From Sphingomonas sp. J315 (lineage in GTDB: Bacteria > Pseudomonadota > Alphaproteobacteria > Sphingomonadales > Sphingomonadaceae): a stretch of 64,000 bases of DNA. Location: positions 1,364,001 to 1,428,000 of the forward strand of contig NZ_CP088296.1 of the NCBI RefSeq assembly GCF_024666595.1, given 5' to 3'. The notes below the pieces were generated by a model. It was given only the letters and a program-made list of their open reading frames with translations. It was not told where the DNA came from and did not search any database. Of this stretch, positions 32,725-41,939 are shown one piece after another (positions within the stretch are counted from its first letter, which is position 1; each line of letters begins with the position of its first letter). A program made the position numbers and the translations under genes.

Positions 32725-34890
32725 ATGTCCCGCGCCCGCGTCATCGTCCTCAACTCCGCGCTCGGCCCGCTCGACTATCGCATCCCGCGCGGGATGCCGG
32801 TCGAGCCGGGGGCGATCGTTGTCGCGCCGCTCGGTCCGCGCCAACTGATCGGGGTGGTGTGGGAGGCAGAGCGTCTGCCGGTCGAGGAGATTGGCGACAA
32901 TCGCCTCCGCAACCTCCTAGCCGTCGCCGACGCACCCCCAATCCCCGCTCCGCTGCGTCGGTTGGTCGAATGGACCGCCAACTATTATCTCGCCCCGCTC
33001 GCGTCGGTGCTGCGGATGGCGCTCAGCTCGACCTCGGCGCTGGAGGGCGGCAAGACCATCGTCGAATATCGCGCGACCGGCGAAGTGCCGCCGCGCATGA
33101 CCGCGCAGCGCGAACAGGCGCTGGAGCGGATCGGCGACCGCCAAGGACTGATCCGCGAGCTGGCGACGATCGCCGATGTCTCCGATGGCGTGATCCGCGG
33201 ACTGGTCAAGACCGGCGCGATCGAGGGCGTCACGGTCGCACTCGACACCCCCTATCCGCTGCCGGACCCAAGCTTCGGCGCGCCCGCGCTGTCCGACGAG
33301 CAGGAAAGGGTGGCGGCAACGCTGCGCGACGCAGTGCGCGATCAGCACTTCCAGCCCTTCCTGCTCGACGGCGTCACCGGATCCGGCAAGACGGAAGTCT
33401 ATTTCGAAGCCGTCGCCGAAGCGATCCGCGCCGGGCGTCAGACGCTGGTGATGCTTCCCGAAATCGCGCTGACCGAGCCCTTTCTCAAGCGCTTCTACGC
33501 CCGCTTCGGGGTCGAGCCGGTCGCCTGGCATTCGGGCCTGCGCCAGTCGCAGCGGCGGCGGGCATGGCGCGCCATCGCGTGTGGCGAAGCGCTGGTGACG
33601 GTCGGCGCGCGTTCCTCGCTGTTTCTCCCCTATCCGAACTTGGGCCTCATCGTGGTCGACGAGGCGCATGAGACCAGCTTCAAGCAGGAAGAGGGCGTCC
33701 ATTATCACGCGCGCGACGTCGCGGTGATGCGCGGGCATTTCGAAGGCTGCCCGGTCATCCTCGCCAGCGCCACCCCGGCGATCGAGACCCGGCAACAGGT
33801 CGCGCTGGGTCGTTACACCGAACTCAAGCTGCCCGATCGCTACGGCGTCGCCGAGATGCCCGCGATCGAGGCGATCGACCTGCTCGCCGACCCGCCGATG
33901 CGCGGTCGCTGGCTTGCGCCCAAGCTGGTCCGCGCGATCGACGCGACGCTGGAGCGCAAGGAACAGGTGCTGCTGTTCCTCAACCGCCGCGGCTATGCCC
34001 CGCTGACCTTGTGCCGCACCTGCGGGCATCGCTTCCAATGCCCCAATTGCACGGCGTGGATGGTCGAGCATCGGCTGATCAACCGCCTCGCCTGCCACCA
34101 TTGCGGCCACACCATCCCGACCCCGCGCGCCTGCCCCGAATGCGACAGTGAAGACAGCCTGGTCGCGTGCGGTCCGGGCGTCGAACGCATCGCGGACGAG
34201 GTCGCCGCGCTGTTCCCCGATGCCAAAACCGCCATCGTCACCTCCGACACGATCTGGTCCCCGGCCAAGGCGGCGGAATTCGTCGCGCGGATGGAGGCGG
34301 GCGACATCGACATCGTCGTCGGCACGCAATTGGTGACCAAGGGCTACCACTTCCCCAACCTTACCCTCGTGGGCGTCGTCGATGCCGACCTCGGCCTTGA
34401 AGGCGGCGATCTGCGCGCCGCCGAGCGCAGCTTCCAGCAGATCTGTCAGGTCGCCGGGCGCGCCGGACGCGGCGAAAAGCCCGGCCATGTGCTCATCCAG
34501 ACGCACAGCCCCAAGGCGCCGGTGATGCGCGCGCTGGTCAATGGCGATGCGGAGGGCTTCTACGCCGCCGAGACCGAAGCGCGACGCGAGGCGGGTGCGC
34601 CGCCCTTTGGCCGCTATGCCGCGATCATCGTGTCGAGCGAGGACAAGGACGCCGCGCTCGACACCGCCCGCGCGATCGGTCGCAGCGCGCCGCAGGTCGA
34701 GGCGATGCAAGTGTTCGGTCCTGCCCCCGCCCCGCTCGCCATGCTGCGCGGCCGCCACCGCTTCCGCCTGCTGGTCCATGCCCGCCGTGCGCTCGACGTG
34801 CAGGACGTGATCCGCGACTGGCTCGGTGCGCTGGAGTGGCCGGCCAAGGTGCGGGTGGTGGTCGATGTCGACCCATATAACTTCCTGTGA
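32725..34890 (+). CDS. priA: Primosomal protein N' (replication restart helicase PriA)
   Basis: A 721-residue SF2 helicase that reloads DnaB at stalled forks. An N-terminal DNA-binding domain (about 1-100: LDYRIPRGMPVEPGAIVVAP) precedes the helicase: Walker A LLDGVTGSGKTEVYFEA (about 212-228), Walker B IVVDEAHETSFKQ, motif III ILASATPAIET. The zinc-binding insert has paired cysteines (CRTCGHRFQCPNC, CHHCGHTIPTPRACPEC). VVGTQLVTKGYHFPNL and QVAGRAGRGEKPG complete the second RecA lobe. Length is typical and the first Met fits the family. Confidence 0.96.
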   Translation: MSRARVIVLNSALGPLDYRIPRGMPVEPGAIVVAPLGPRQLIGVVWEAERLPVEEIGDNRLRNLLAVADAPPIPAPLRRLVEWTANYYLAPLASVLRMALSSTSALEGGKTIVEYRATGEVPPRMTAQREQALERIGDRQGLIRELATIADVSDGVIRGLVKTGAIEGVTVALDTPYPLPDPSFGAPALSDEQERVAATLRDAVRDQHFQPFLLDGVTGSGKTEVYFEAVAEAIRAGRQTLVMLPEIALTEPFLKRFYARFGVEPVAWHSGLRQSQRRRAWRAIACGEALVTVGARSSLFLPYPNLGLIVVDEAHETSFKQEEGVHYHARDVAVMRGHFEGCPVILASATPAIETRQQVALGRYTELKLPDRYGVAEMPAIEAIDLLADPPMRGRWLAPKLVRAIDATLERKEQVLLFLNRRGYAPLTLCRTCGHRFQCPNCTAWMVEHRLINRLACHHCGHTIPTPRACPECDSEDSLVACGPGVERIADEVAALFPDAKTAIVTSDTIWSPAKAAEFVARMEAGDIDIVVGTQLVTKGYHFPNLTLVGVVDADLGLEGGDLRAAERSFQQICQVAGRAGRGEKPGHVLIQTHSPKAPVMRALVNGDAEGFYAAETEARREAGAPPFGRYAAIIVSSEDKDAALDTARAIGRSAPQVEAMQVFGPAPAPLAMLRGRHRFRLLVHARRALDVQDVIRDWLGALEWPAKVRVVVDVDPYNFL

Positions 34891-35026
34891 TCGCTGACAG
34901 ATCGAGGCTCGACGCGCCGATTGACGCGCGATAGCATCGCGCGGGGCTAAAGGTCGGGCGCGCGATCCAGGTCGGCTCGCCATTGGAGCACGCGCCCGTG
35001 GTCATCGGCAAGAAGGGGGATTGTCC

Positions 35027-36574
35027 GTGATTCGCTTACTCGCATTTGCGGTCGCGCTATTGGCATGCTCGGCTGTCGCTCGGGCAGAATGGTATGAGGC
35101 GAGTTCCGAACATTTCGTCGTTCTCGCCGATGACAGGCCGGAATCGATCACACGCTTTGCGAACGAGCTCGAGAAGTTCGAACGGACGATGCGTGTCTTC
35201 TACCCCAATGCCCGCCCGGCCGCTGCGGGTCCCGCTAACCGGGTGACGGTATTCGTTCTGTCGGGATCGGTATCGGTCGAAAAGCTGACCAAGGACAAGT
35301 TTACCCGCGGCTTCTACATCCCCCGCGCAGGTGCCAATGTCGCCTTTGTTCCGCGGGTGTCCGGGCAAAGCGAAGCCTATGAAATGTCCGGCGCCACCGT
35401 GCTGCGCCACGAATATGCGCACCATTTCATGTTCACCTCGCTCCCGGCCTCGTTTCCGCTGTGGTTCAGCGAGGGCTTCGCGGAATATTGGTCGACCGTT
35501 CGTTTCGAAAAGGATGGCGGCGCGCTGATCGGTGCCGCGCCCCAACATCGCGGCTTTGGGTTGCTCAGCGGCAACCCCCTTCCGGTCGACCAGCTTCTCA
35601 CTCTGACGTCAAGCAAGCTGCCCGAGGACAAGCGCGAGGCAATCTATGGCCGCGGATGGTTGCTCACCCACTATCTGATGAGCGACCCGGAGCGCCAAAA
35701 GCAGCTTGGTGCCTATATCGCGGCAATGAACCGCGGCGAGTCGCTGGAGAAGGCCGCGCTCGCATTTGGCGACCTCAAGGAGCTCGGCAAGGCGCTCGAC
35801 AAATATCTGCGGAGCACCCGCCTCACGGCCAAGCGGATCCCGGCGTCTGCGCTTGCGACGGCACCGGTTACGTTGCGCAAGCTGACCCCGGGAGAGGTTG
35901 CGACCATGGCGGTGCGTGTTCAATCGCGCGCGGGGGTCGATGCGGAGGAGGCCAAGCAGGTCGTTCTCGACGCGCGCAAGGCCGCCGCACCCTATCCATC
36001 CGACCCCGGTGCCCAGGAAGCGCTGGCCGAAGCGGAGTATGATGCGGGCCATTACGCACTCGCGCTCGCCGCTGCGGACCGGGCGATTGCCGCCGCCCCC
36101 AAGCGCACCGAAGCCCTGCTCTACCGCGCAATGGCGAAATTCGCGCTGGCCGAAGAGGGCGACGGCAAGCCAGAGGACTGGGTGGCAGTCCGTCGCGCGA
36201 TCGTCGCCGAAAATCAGGCGGACCCGGAGGATCCGCGCGCGCTGATCCTCTTTTACCGCAGCTATTTTTCTGCCGGCGAACCGCCGACCAAAAATGCCAA
36301 GCTGGGCCTGGCCAGAGCCTATGATATCGCGCTGTTCGACCTTGGCCTGCGGATGAACGCGGCGACGATGTTCCTCAACGATGGCAATCGTGCCGAAGCG
36401 CGCGAGGCGCTGAGGCTGGTCGCCTTTCATCCGCACGGCGGCGGGATGGGAGCCCAGGCCCGCGCGATGATTGCGGCCATCGACCGCGGCGATCCTCCGG
36501 CAAAGGTCTTCGCGGCGCGGGCTACAGACCAGCAAGAGGATGAGAGCGAGAAAACGAAGGAACCCGCAGACTGA
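35027..36574 (+). CDS. Gluzincin-like metallopeptidase domain with TPR C-terminus
   Basis: A 515-residue exported protein with GTG start (AAGGGGG lies 7 bp before it). A signal peptide LLAFAVALLACSAVARA precedes WYEASSEHFVVLADDRPES, a motif typical of DUF1570-like proteins. The catalytic-looking LRHEYAHHFM (about 126-135) has HExxH form with a downstream Glu in WFSEGFAEYW, the gluzincin arrangement. From about 320 on, helical TPR-like repeats dominate (AQEALAEAEYDAGHYALALA), and the tail is acidic. A zinc peptidase is plausible; substrate unknown. The next gene, a serine protease, is on the same strand 73 bp away. Confidence 0.8.
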   Translation: MIRLLAFAVALLACSAVARAEWYEASSEHFVVLADDRPESITRFANELEKFERTMRVFYPNARPAAAGPANRVTVFVLSGSVSVEKLTKDKFTRGFYIPRAGANVAFVPRVSGQSEAYEMSGATVLRHEYAHHFMFTSLPASFPLWFSEGFAEYWSTVRFEKDGGALIGAAPQHRGFGLLSGNPLPVDQLLTLTSSKLPEDKREAIYGRGWLLTHYLMSDPERQKQLGAYIAAMNRGESLEKAALAFGDLKELGKALDKYLRSTRLTAKRIPASALATAPVTLRKLTPGEVATMAVRVQSRAGVDAEEAKQVVLDARKAAAPYPSDPGAQEALAEAEYDAGHYALALAAADRAIAAAPKRTEALLYRAMAKFALAEEGDGKPEDWVAVRRAIVAENQADPEDPRALILFYRSYFSAGEPPTKNAKLGLARAYDIALFDLGLRMNAATMFLNDGNRAEAREALRLVAFHPHGGGMGAQARAMIAAIDRGDPPAKVFAARATDQQEDESEKTKEPAD

Positions 36575-36647
36575 GCGCGACGCCGGCTTGGGGTTGCACC
36601 ACCGCATCGCTTTGGCGAAGGAAGGCTGGTTCGGGCGGAGGCGCGTT

Positions 36648-38165
36648 GTGTTGACTCGATTGTTGCTGACACTGGCGCTGCTGCTCGGTCTGGCGACCCC
36701 GGCGCGCGCCGATGACGATATTTCCGCCGCCGGGCGCGGCGTGGTGCGCATCGTCACGATCGCGACGGTCGAGGGCGAAGTGGTCGGGTTCGGCCATGGC
36801 AGCGGCTTTGCCGTCGCGCCCAATCGCGTGTTGACCAACGCGCATGTCGTCGAATCCGCCGAGCGCTACCCCGGCAATGTCCTGATCGGCGTCGTCCCGT
36901 CAGAGGGCGACAAGTCGTTCCAGGGCCGGCTGATCGCGATCGACAGCGACCGCGACCTGGCGCTGATCGAATTCACCGGCATCCGCCTGCCATCGCTCAC
37001 CTTCTATTCCGGCCCGGTCAGCGAGGGGGACTCGATGATCGCGCTCGGCTATCCCGGAAATGTCGATCTCGCCACCGCACGCACGTCCGCCGACTTCATC
37101 ACTCCGCTGACCCCGATCCGCTCACAGGGCGTGTTCTCCGGTCGCCGCGACCTTCAGGGGGTGAAGGTATTGCTCCACACTGCCGGCATCGCACGCGGCA
37201 ATTCGGGCGGTCCTTTGCTCGACCCGTGCGGGCGCGTGCTCGGTGTCAACGCGGCGCTGACCCGCGCCGACGATGGCGACGCCAGCTTCGGCTTTGCGAT
37301 CAGCAATGAGGAGGTCGCCGCGTTCCTGCGTGAGGCGAAGCAACCGATGCCATCCAACGGCGTCGCCTGCACCAGCATCGCCGAACGCCTGGCACAGGAT
37401 CGCACCGCCGCCGAACAGGCGCGCGCAGCGGACGAACTGCGCGCGCGCGAAGCCGCCGCCAAGGCGGCCGCCGACCGCGAGGACGCGATCCAGACCGCAC
37501 GCAGCGAGAATATCGTGACGCGCGAAAACTATATGGCCGGGGCCGCCCTGCTGCTGGTGATGGGGGCGTTCGCGCTCGGCATTGCCGGACTGCTGCTGAC
37601 CCGCGAACAGAAGCGCGAGGCGATCCTGACTGCGCTCGGCGGCGGCGCGCTGATCGCCGCATCGGTCGCGACCTTCATCCTCCGTCCCGCCTTCGACCCT
37701 GCCGCGGTCGATGGCGGGGCGCGCGTCGCGGTGCCGCCGCCGGTCGCGCAGCCCGGTGGCCTGGGCAAGATGGTCTGCACGATCGACCCCGTCCGCTCGC
37801 GTGTTACCGTGTCGGATACCAAGGATGTAGCGATCGACATCAACCCCGAAGGCTGCGTCAACGGTCGCACCCAATATGCCGAGGCGGGGCAGAACTGGCA
37901 GCGCATCCTCGTGCCGGATGACGAGGCGACCGTCTCGGTGCTCGAATATGCGCCGACGACGCGCACCTATTCGACCACCCGCTACCTGCTGTCTGCCGCG
38001 CAGATGGACACCGCGCGCAAGCGGCGGGCGGACGTCAAGGTCAAGTCCTGCTCGACAGACCCCAGCGCGCGCGCAGAACTCGCCACGCGCCAACAGTCGA
38101 TCCGCACCGCGCTGCCACAGATATTCAACGAGAGGCTGGTCTATAGCTGCAAGCCGGCGGGTTAG
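36648..38165 (+). CDS. Trypsin-like serine protease with membrane segments
   Basis: A 505-residue protein. A signal peptide or anchor (LTRLLLTLALLLGLATPARA) is followed by a Deg/trypsin-like domain with complete triad: His66 in VLTNAHVVES, Asp103 in DSDRDLALIEF and Ser186 in GIARGNSGGPLL. No PDZ domain follows. Instead there is an Ala/Arg/Glu coiled coil (about 225-275), two transmembrane helices (AGAALLLVMGAFALGIAGLL, ILTALGGGALIAASVATFIL) and an about 150-residue C-terminal domain with paired cysteines. GTG at 36648 is used because GGAG lies eight bases upstream. A periplasmic protease tethered to the inner membrane is the likely topology. Confidence 0.83.
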   Translation: MLTRLLLTLALLLGLATPARADDDISAAGRGVVRIVTIATVEGEVVGFGHGSGFAVAPNRVLTNAHVVESAERYPGNVLIGVVPSEGDKSFQGRLIAIDSDRDLALIEFTGIRLPSLTFYSGPVSEGDSMIALGYPGNVDLATARTSADFITPLTPIRSQGVFSGRRDLQGVKVLLHTAGIARGNSGGPLLDPCGRVLGVNAALTRADDGDASFGFAISNEEVAAFLREAKQPMPSNGVACTSIAERLAQDRTAAEQARAADELRAREAAAKAAADREDAIQTARSENIVTRENYMAGAALLLVMGAFALGIAGLLLTREQKREAILTALGGGALIAASVATFILRPAFDPAAVDGGARVAVPPPVAQPGGLGKMVCTIDPVRSRVTVSDTKDVAIDINPEGCVNGRTQYAEAGQNWQRILVPDDEATVSVLEYAPTTRTYSTTRYLLSAAQMDTARKRRADVKVKSCSTDPSARAELATRQQSIRTALPQIFNERLVYSCKPAG

Positions 38166-38629
38166 GCGCGATCGATCCGCGCGGCGAAGCAGCCATGCGC
38201 GGCATTGTGCGCATGGATGTACGCGATCTCGGGCCGGGCGAAGAGGTCGCCGATCCGCGCCTCGGCATCCCCCGCCAGCGCAAGCAATGCGCCACGCAGC
38301 ATCCCGTCCGCGTCATAGCCGCGCAGCGCGATCGGGCGGTTGGCGAAGACCGGCGGCAAGCTGCCCTCGAACCGGTTCGCCACGACCGCGGACTCGCGGA
38401 CATAGATCGCATAGGCGTTGCGGTAGGGCGTGGCGACGGCATGATCCGCGTGGTTGAGCAGCAACACCGTCTCACCCGGCTCGGCATCCTCAAGCGTGAT
38501 GCGGCACGGATAACCGGGCTTGGCATCGGCGCGCACCCGGATCACGCCCTGCTCCGTCAGCGCGTCGTCAGACTGGCCGAACAGCGGCGAGAAGGGTTCG
38601 GGGCTGAGCCCGGTGACGATGTAGCTCAT
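38162..38629 (-). CDS. DUF1203 family protein
   Basis: A 155-residue cytosolic protein beginning MSYIVTGLSPEPFSPLFGQS. The segments YPCRITLEDAEPGETVLLLN and PYRNAYAIYVRE, and the C-terminal IAYIHAHNAAHGCFAARI, match what I know of DUF1203; the conserved His/Cys end suggests a metal or redox site, but no function is established. Its ATG overlaps the ada TGA (ATGA), so it is co-translated with ada. Its own stop overlaps the convergent protease gene by four bases. Confidence 0.82.
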   Translation of the reverse strand: MSYIVTGLSPEPFSPLFGQSDDALTEQGVIRVRADAKPGYPCRITLEDAEPGETVLLLNHADHAVATPYRNAYAIYVRESAVVANRFEGSLPPVFANRPIALRGYDADGMLRGALLALAGDAEARIGDLFARPEIAYIHAHNAAHGCFAARIDRA

Positions 38630-39662
38630 TCCTCGACCCCTTCGCGTGCGCGCAGCACCAGCTTGCGCTCGATGCCATAGGCATAGCCGCCCATGCTCCC
38701 GTCGCTGCGCTGGGCGCGGTGGCACGGGATGATGATCGCGACATTGTTCGCGCCGCACGCCGTTCCCGCCGCGCGCACCGCGCCAGGCCGGCCGACCGCG
38801 ATGGCGAGCTGGGTGTAGCTCAGCGTCTCGCCCGGCGGGATCGCGCGCAGCGCCTGCCACACCGCCTCCTGGAACGCGGTCCCGCGCACGTCCAGCGGCA
38901 GGTCGGTATGTCGTCCAGGCTGCTCCACCTCCGCCACCACCCGGGCCGCAAGATCGGCAAGCGCCGCACCGCCCGCCACGATCTCCGCGCGCGGGAAGCG
39001 GGCGGCGAGCGCAAGGCTGTCCTCATCGAACGCCACCCGGCACAACCCCTTGTCGGTAGCCGCGATCAGCAGCGGCCCCAGGCTGGTCGGCGCGACCGTC
39101 CAGCGGATCGTCACCCCCGCACCGCCATTGCGCCACGCGCTCGGCGTCATGCCCAGCCGGTCGGCGGCAGTTTCGTAAAAGCGGCTGGGCGCGGAATAGC
39201 CCGCCTCGTAAATCGCATCGGTCACGCTGTCCTCCGTATCGAGCGCGGCGGCGGCACGGCGTGCCCGCACCCCCGGGCATAGGCGGCCGGGGTCACCCCG
39301 GTCGCCCGCTTGAACAAGCGCTGGAAATGGTGCGGCGCATAGCCGACCTGCGCGGCCAGCGCCTCCAGCCCGATGGTCTCCTCCGCCCCCTCCAGCAGCG
39401 CGACCGCCTTCGCCACAGCGACCCGCTCACGCCCGATCTCGTCGGGCTTGCAGCGCAGGCACGCGCGCAACCCCGTCGCCCGTGCACTCGCCGCATCGGG
39501 AAAGAAGCGGACATTGCTGCGCAGCGGATGCCGCGCGGGGCAGCTCGGCTTGCAATAGATGCCGGTGGTCAGCACCCCCGCAATAACCCGCCCGTCATAG
39601 GCGCGGTCGCGGCGTTGAAAGGCTTCCCAGGCCTCATCGTCGGAGAGGATCGCGTCGTTCAT
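38626..39662 (-). pseudogene. ada: Bifunctional Ada protein (methyltransferase/regulator), frameshifted
   Basis: Ada repairs alkylated DNA and activates the adaptive response. The N-terminal part has the methylphosphotriester acceptor Cys in GIYCKPSCPARHPLRSNVRF, then CLRCKPDE (zinc site) and an AraC-type helix-turn-helix. The frame is lost at 39270-39274, where five C are read; six would give TPAAYARGVRARRAAAAL and continue into DAIYEAGYSAPSRFYE and the O6-methylguanine transferase domain, whose acceptor is Cys in IIIPCHRAQRSDG. The corrected protein is 345 residues, normal. Start ATG 39660-39662. DUF1203 follows with a four-base overlap. Confidence 0.87.
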
Positions 39663-39765
39663 GTCCCCCGATATAGCGCATCGCACCAACATCGCTTCCC
39701 GCGCATTGCGTCCAAAGCGCGACGCCATTAGGGGGACGCTTTCCCGCAGCTTTCAGGGCAGGCGA

Positions 39766-40251
39766 ATGGCGGACGCACCACTGATCGGCATTGTCATGGG
39801 CAGCACCTCCGACTGGGAGACGATGCGCCACGCCGCCGAGACGCTCGACGCGCTCGGTATCGCGCATGAGACCAAGGTGGTGTCCGCGCATCGCACCCCG
39901 CAACGGCTCTACGATTACGCAACGGGCGCAGCGGATCGCGGACTCAAGGTGGTGATCGCCGGCGCAGGCGGCGCGGCGCATCTGCCCGGCATGGCGGCGT
40001 CGATGACGCATCTCCCCGTGCTCGGCGTACCGGTGGAATCCAAGGCGCTGAAGGGCATGGATAGCCTGCTTTCGATCGTCCAGATGCCCGGGGGCATCCC
40101 CGTCGGCACGCTGGCGATCGGCAAGGCGGGGGCGATCAACGCCGGCCTGCTCGCCGCCGCGATCCTCGCCACCAGCGACACTGCGCTCGCCGAACGGCTC
40201 AAGGCATGGCGCGCGCGCCAGACCGAAAGCGTCGCCACGGATCCCGAATGA
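39766..40251 (+). CDS. purE: N5-carboxyaminoimidazole ribonucleotide mutase
   Basis: A 161-residue class I PurE. It moves the carboxylate of N5-CAIR to C4 in purine synthesis. [20 protein letters not shown] (about 6-25), [14 protein letters not shown] (catalytic His), [14 protein letters not shown] and [20 protein letters not shown] are all present. ATG at 39766-39768 was chosen because the upstream extension is unlike PurE. It is divergent from ada and overlaps purK by four bases (ATGA). Confidence 0.96.
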   Translation: MADAPLIGIVMGSTSDWETMRHAAETLDALGIAHETKVVSAHRTPQRLYDYATGAADRGLKVVIAGAGGAAHLPGMAASMTHLPVLGVPVESKALKGMDSLLSIVQMPGGIPVGTLAIGKAGAINAGLLAAAILATSDTALAERLKAWRARQTESVATDPE

Positions 40252-41315
40252 CCGCGATCCCGCCCGGCAGTACCCTCGGAATCCTGGGCAGCGGCCAGCT
40301 CGGCCGGATGATCGCGGTCGCCGCCGCGCAGCTCGGCTATCGCGTTCACATCTATGCACCCGAAAGCGGCCCGGCGTGCGATGTCGCCGCCGCCTTCACC
40401 TGCGCCGCCTATGACGACGAAGCCGCGCTCGCCGCCTTCGCGCGCGACTGCGCCGTGGTTACCTATGAGTTCGAGAATATCGACGCGCGCGCCGTCGCGA
40501 CGATCGCCGCCCATGCGCCCGTCCGACCGGGTCGCGCCTCACTCGAAACCGCCGCACATCGCTGGCGGGAAAAGCGGCTGGCAGAAGAATGTGGCGGGCG
40601 TCCTGCGGCGTGGCACGCGGTCGCATCACGCGCCGATCTCGACGCCGCGATCGCCGCGATCGGCACCCCCGCAATCCTCAAGACCGCGACCGAAGGCTAT
40701 GACGGCAAGGGCCAGGTCCGCCTGACCTCCGCCGCCGACGCCGACCCCGCATGGGCCGCGCTGGGCGGACGCGAATGCGTGCTCGAAGGGCTGGTCGCCT
40801 TCACCCATGAATTCTCGGTGCTGCTGGTGCGCGGCGTCGACGGCACGAGCATCGCCTACCCCACGCCGCACAACGAACATGTCGGCGGCATCCTCGACCG
40901 ATCGACCGCCCCCGCACCCACCGCGATCCTCGAACAGGGCCCCGCCGCCATCGCACTCGCGACGCAGTTGGCGGACCGACTCGACCATGTCGGGCTGCTG
41001 ACCTGCGAGTTCTTCGCCACGCCCGACGGCCCGGTGTTCAACGAAATGGCCCCGCGCGTCCACAATAGCGGCCATTGGACGATCGAGGGTGCAGAAACCT
41101 CGCAGTTCGAAAATCATGTGCGCGCAGTGCTCGGCCTCCCGCTCGGCCCGGTGACCCTCACCGGCACGTCGGTCGAGATGCGCAACCTGATCGGCGACGA
41201 TGTCGATGCCTGGCACGAACTGCTCGCCGAACCCGGTACGCATCTGCACCTCTACGGGAAGCATGAGGCCCGCCCGGGCCGCAAGATGGGTCACGTTACC
41301 CGCGTGACCCGCTAG
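40248..41315 (+). CDS. purK: 5-(carboxyamino)imidazole ribonucleotide synthase
   Basis: A 355-residue ATP-grasp enzyme that carboxylates AIR with bicarbonate, feeding Pur[21 protein letters not shown] is the N-terminal signature, [10 protein letters not shown] follows, the ATP-grasp loop includes [19 protein letters not shown], and [20 protein letters not shown] is the highly conserved C-terminal active site. Its start overlaps the purE stop, so the pair is translationally coupled. Confidence 0.96.
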   Translation: MTAIPPGSTLGILGSGQLGRMIAVAAAQLGYRVHIYAPESGPACDVAAAFTCAAYDDEAALAAFARDCAVVTYEFENIDARAVATIAAHAPVRPGRASLETAAHRWREKRLAEECGGRPAAWHAVASRADLDAAIAAIGTPAILKTATEGYDGKGQVRLTSAADADPAWAALGGRECVLEGLVAFTHEFSVLLVRGVDGTSIAYPTPHNEHVGGILDRSTAPAPTAILEQGPAAIALATQLADRLDHVGLLTCEFFATPDGPVFNEMAPRVHNSGHWTIEGAETSQFENHVRAVLGLPLGPVTLTGTSVEMRNLIGDDVDAWHELLAEPGTHLHLYGKHEARPGRKMGHVTRVTR

Positions 41316-41317
41316 GC

Positions 41318-41491
41318 TCAGGTAACCTTCTTGTAGATCGTCACGCCCAGAACCAGGAACAGCACAGCCACCGCCAATGCGATGAAGAACAGGATCTTGG
41401 CGATATCCCAGGCAAACCCGGCAATCCCGCCAAAGCCCAGCAGCCCGAGCACGAGCGCGATGATCGCGAAGATGAAGGCAGCACGCAGCAT
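41318..41491 (-). CDS. DUF1328 small membrane protein
   Basis: A 57-residue, two-helix membrane protein: FIFAIIALVLGLLGFGGIAG and AKILFFIALAVAVLFLVLGV with a GFGGIAG turn, as in YtjA-like DUF1328 proteins, whose role is unknown. ATG at 41489-41491 follows AGGGAGATTTCAG, a good ribosome-binding site. The longer upstream reading is excluded. It lies 2 bp past the convergent purK stop. Confidence 0.85.
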   Translation of the reverse strand: MLRAAFIFAIIALVLGLLGFGGIAGFAWDIAKILFFIALAVAVLFLVLGVTIYKKVT

Positions 41492-41553
41492 CTGAAATCT
41501 CCCTCTATGCGAAGGAGAACGCGCCAGCCGCCCGGAGTTGCCCCGCACCCACG

Positions 41554-41590
41554 AAAAAGCCCGCCACTCCGAGGAGCAGCGGGCCATTTC
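41554..41590 (-). terminator. Rho-independent terminator
   Basis: On the minus strand GGCCCGCTGCTCC-TCGG-AGTGGCGGGC is followed by TTTTTCG. It lies 20 bp past the stop of the gene at 41611-41910 and separates it from the DUF1328 gene. Confidence 0.78.
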
Positions 41591-41610
41591 ATTTCACGAC
41601 ATCGCCTAGA

Positions 41611-41910
41611 TCAGGCGCGCGTGCCCTCCATCGGGAAGCTGCCGAATGCACCAGCCGTCACGGTGCCCTTGATCGCGTCGCCATCGATCGTGGCTTCGCA
41701 GGTCAGCGTCATCGGCATCGGGATGGTGATGTCGAGCGACCAGCTCAGTTTGTCGCCATCGACCTTGCCATTCTTGATCTCGGTCGTCCCCATCGCGCCG
41801 GCATAGGTGCCGGTGAAGCTGTCGCCCGCGCTGGTTACGGTGAGGGTCGCCTTCTGGTCGCCCATCGGCGAGTGGGTTACGGTATCCCAGCTTCCATCGA
41901 CATTCGCCAT
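41611..41910 (-). CDS. Small beta-rich hypothetical protein
   Basis: A 99-residue soluble protein with no signal peptide: MANVDGSWDTVTHSPMGDQK, ATLTVTSAGDSFTGTYAG, LSWSLDITIPMPMTLTCEAT and KGTVTAGAFGSFPMEGTRA. Alternating short strands and Gly turns suggest a small beta-barrel or lipocalin-like fold. I associate this pattern with conserved sphingomonad hypotheticals, function unknown. AGGAGAGACGAGC precedes the ATG and a strong terminator follows, so it is an independent, probably well-expressed gene. Confidence 0.75.
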   Translation of the reverse strand: MANVDGSWDTVTHSPMGDQKATLTVTSAGDSFTGTYAGAMGTTEIKNGKVDGDKLSWSLDITIPMPMTLTCEATIDGDAIKGTVTAGAFGSFPMEGTRA

Positions 41911-41939
41911 GCTCGTCTCTCCTGCAATCCGGTGTCGCC

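Noticed and set aside
34921..34952. Promoter TTGACG ... CTAAAG around the palindrome GCGCGAT-AGC-ATCGCGC before the gluzincin-like gene
   Set aside because: Spacing is 19-20 bp and the -10 is poor. The palindrome may be real, but I cannot support a promoter call.
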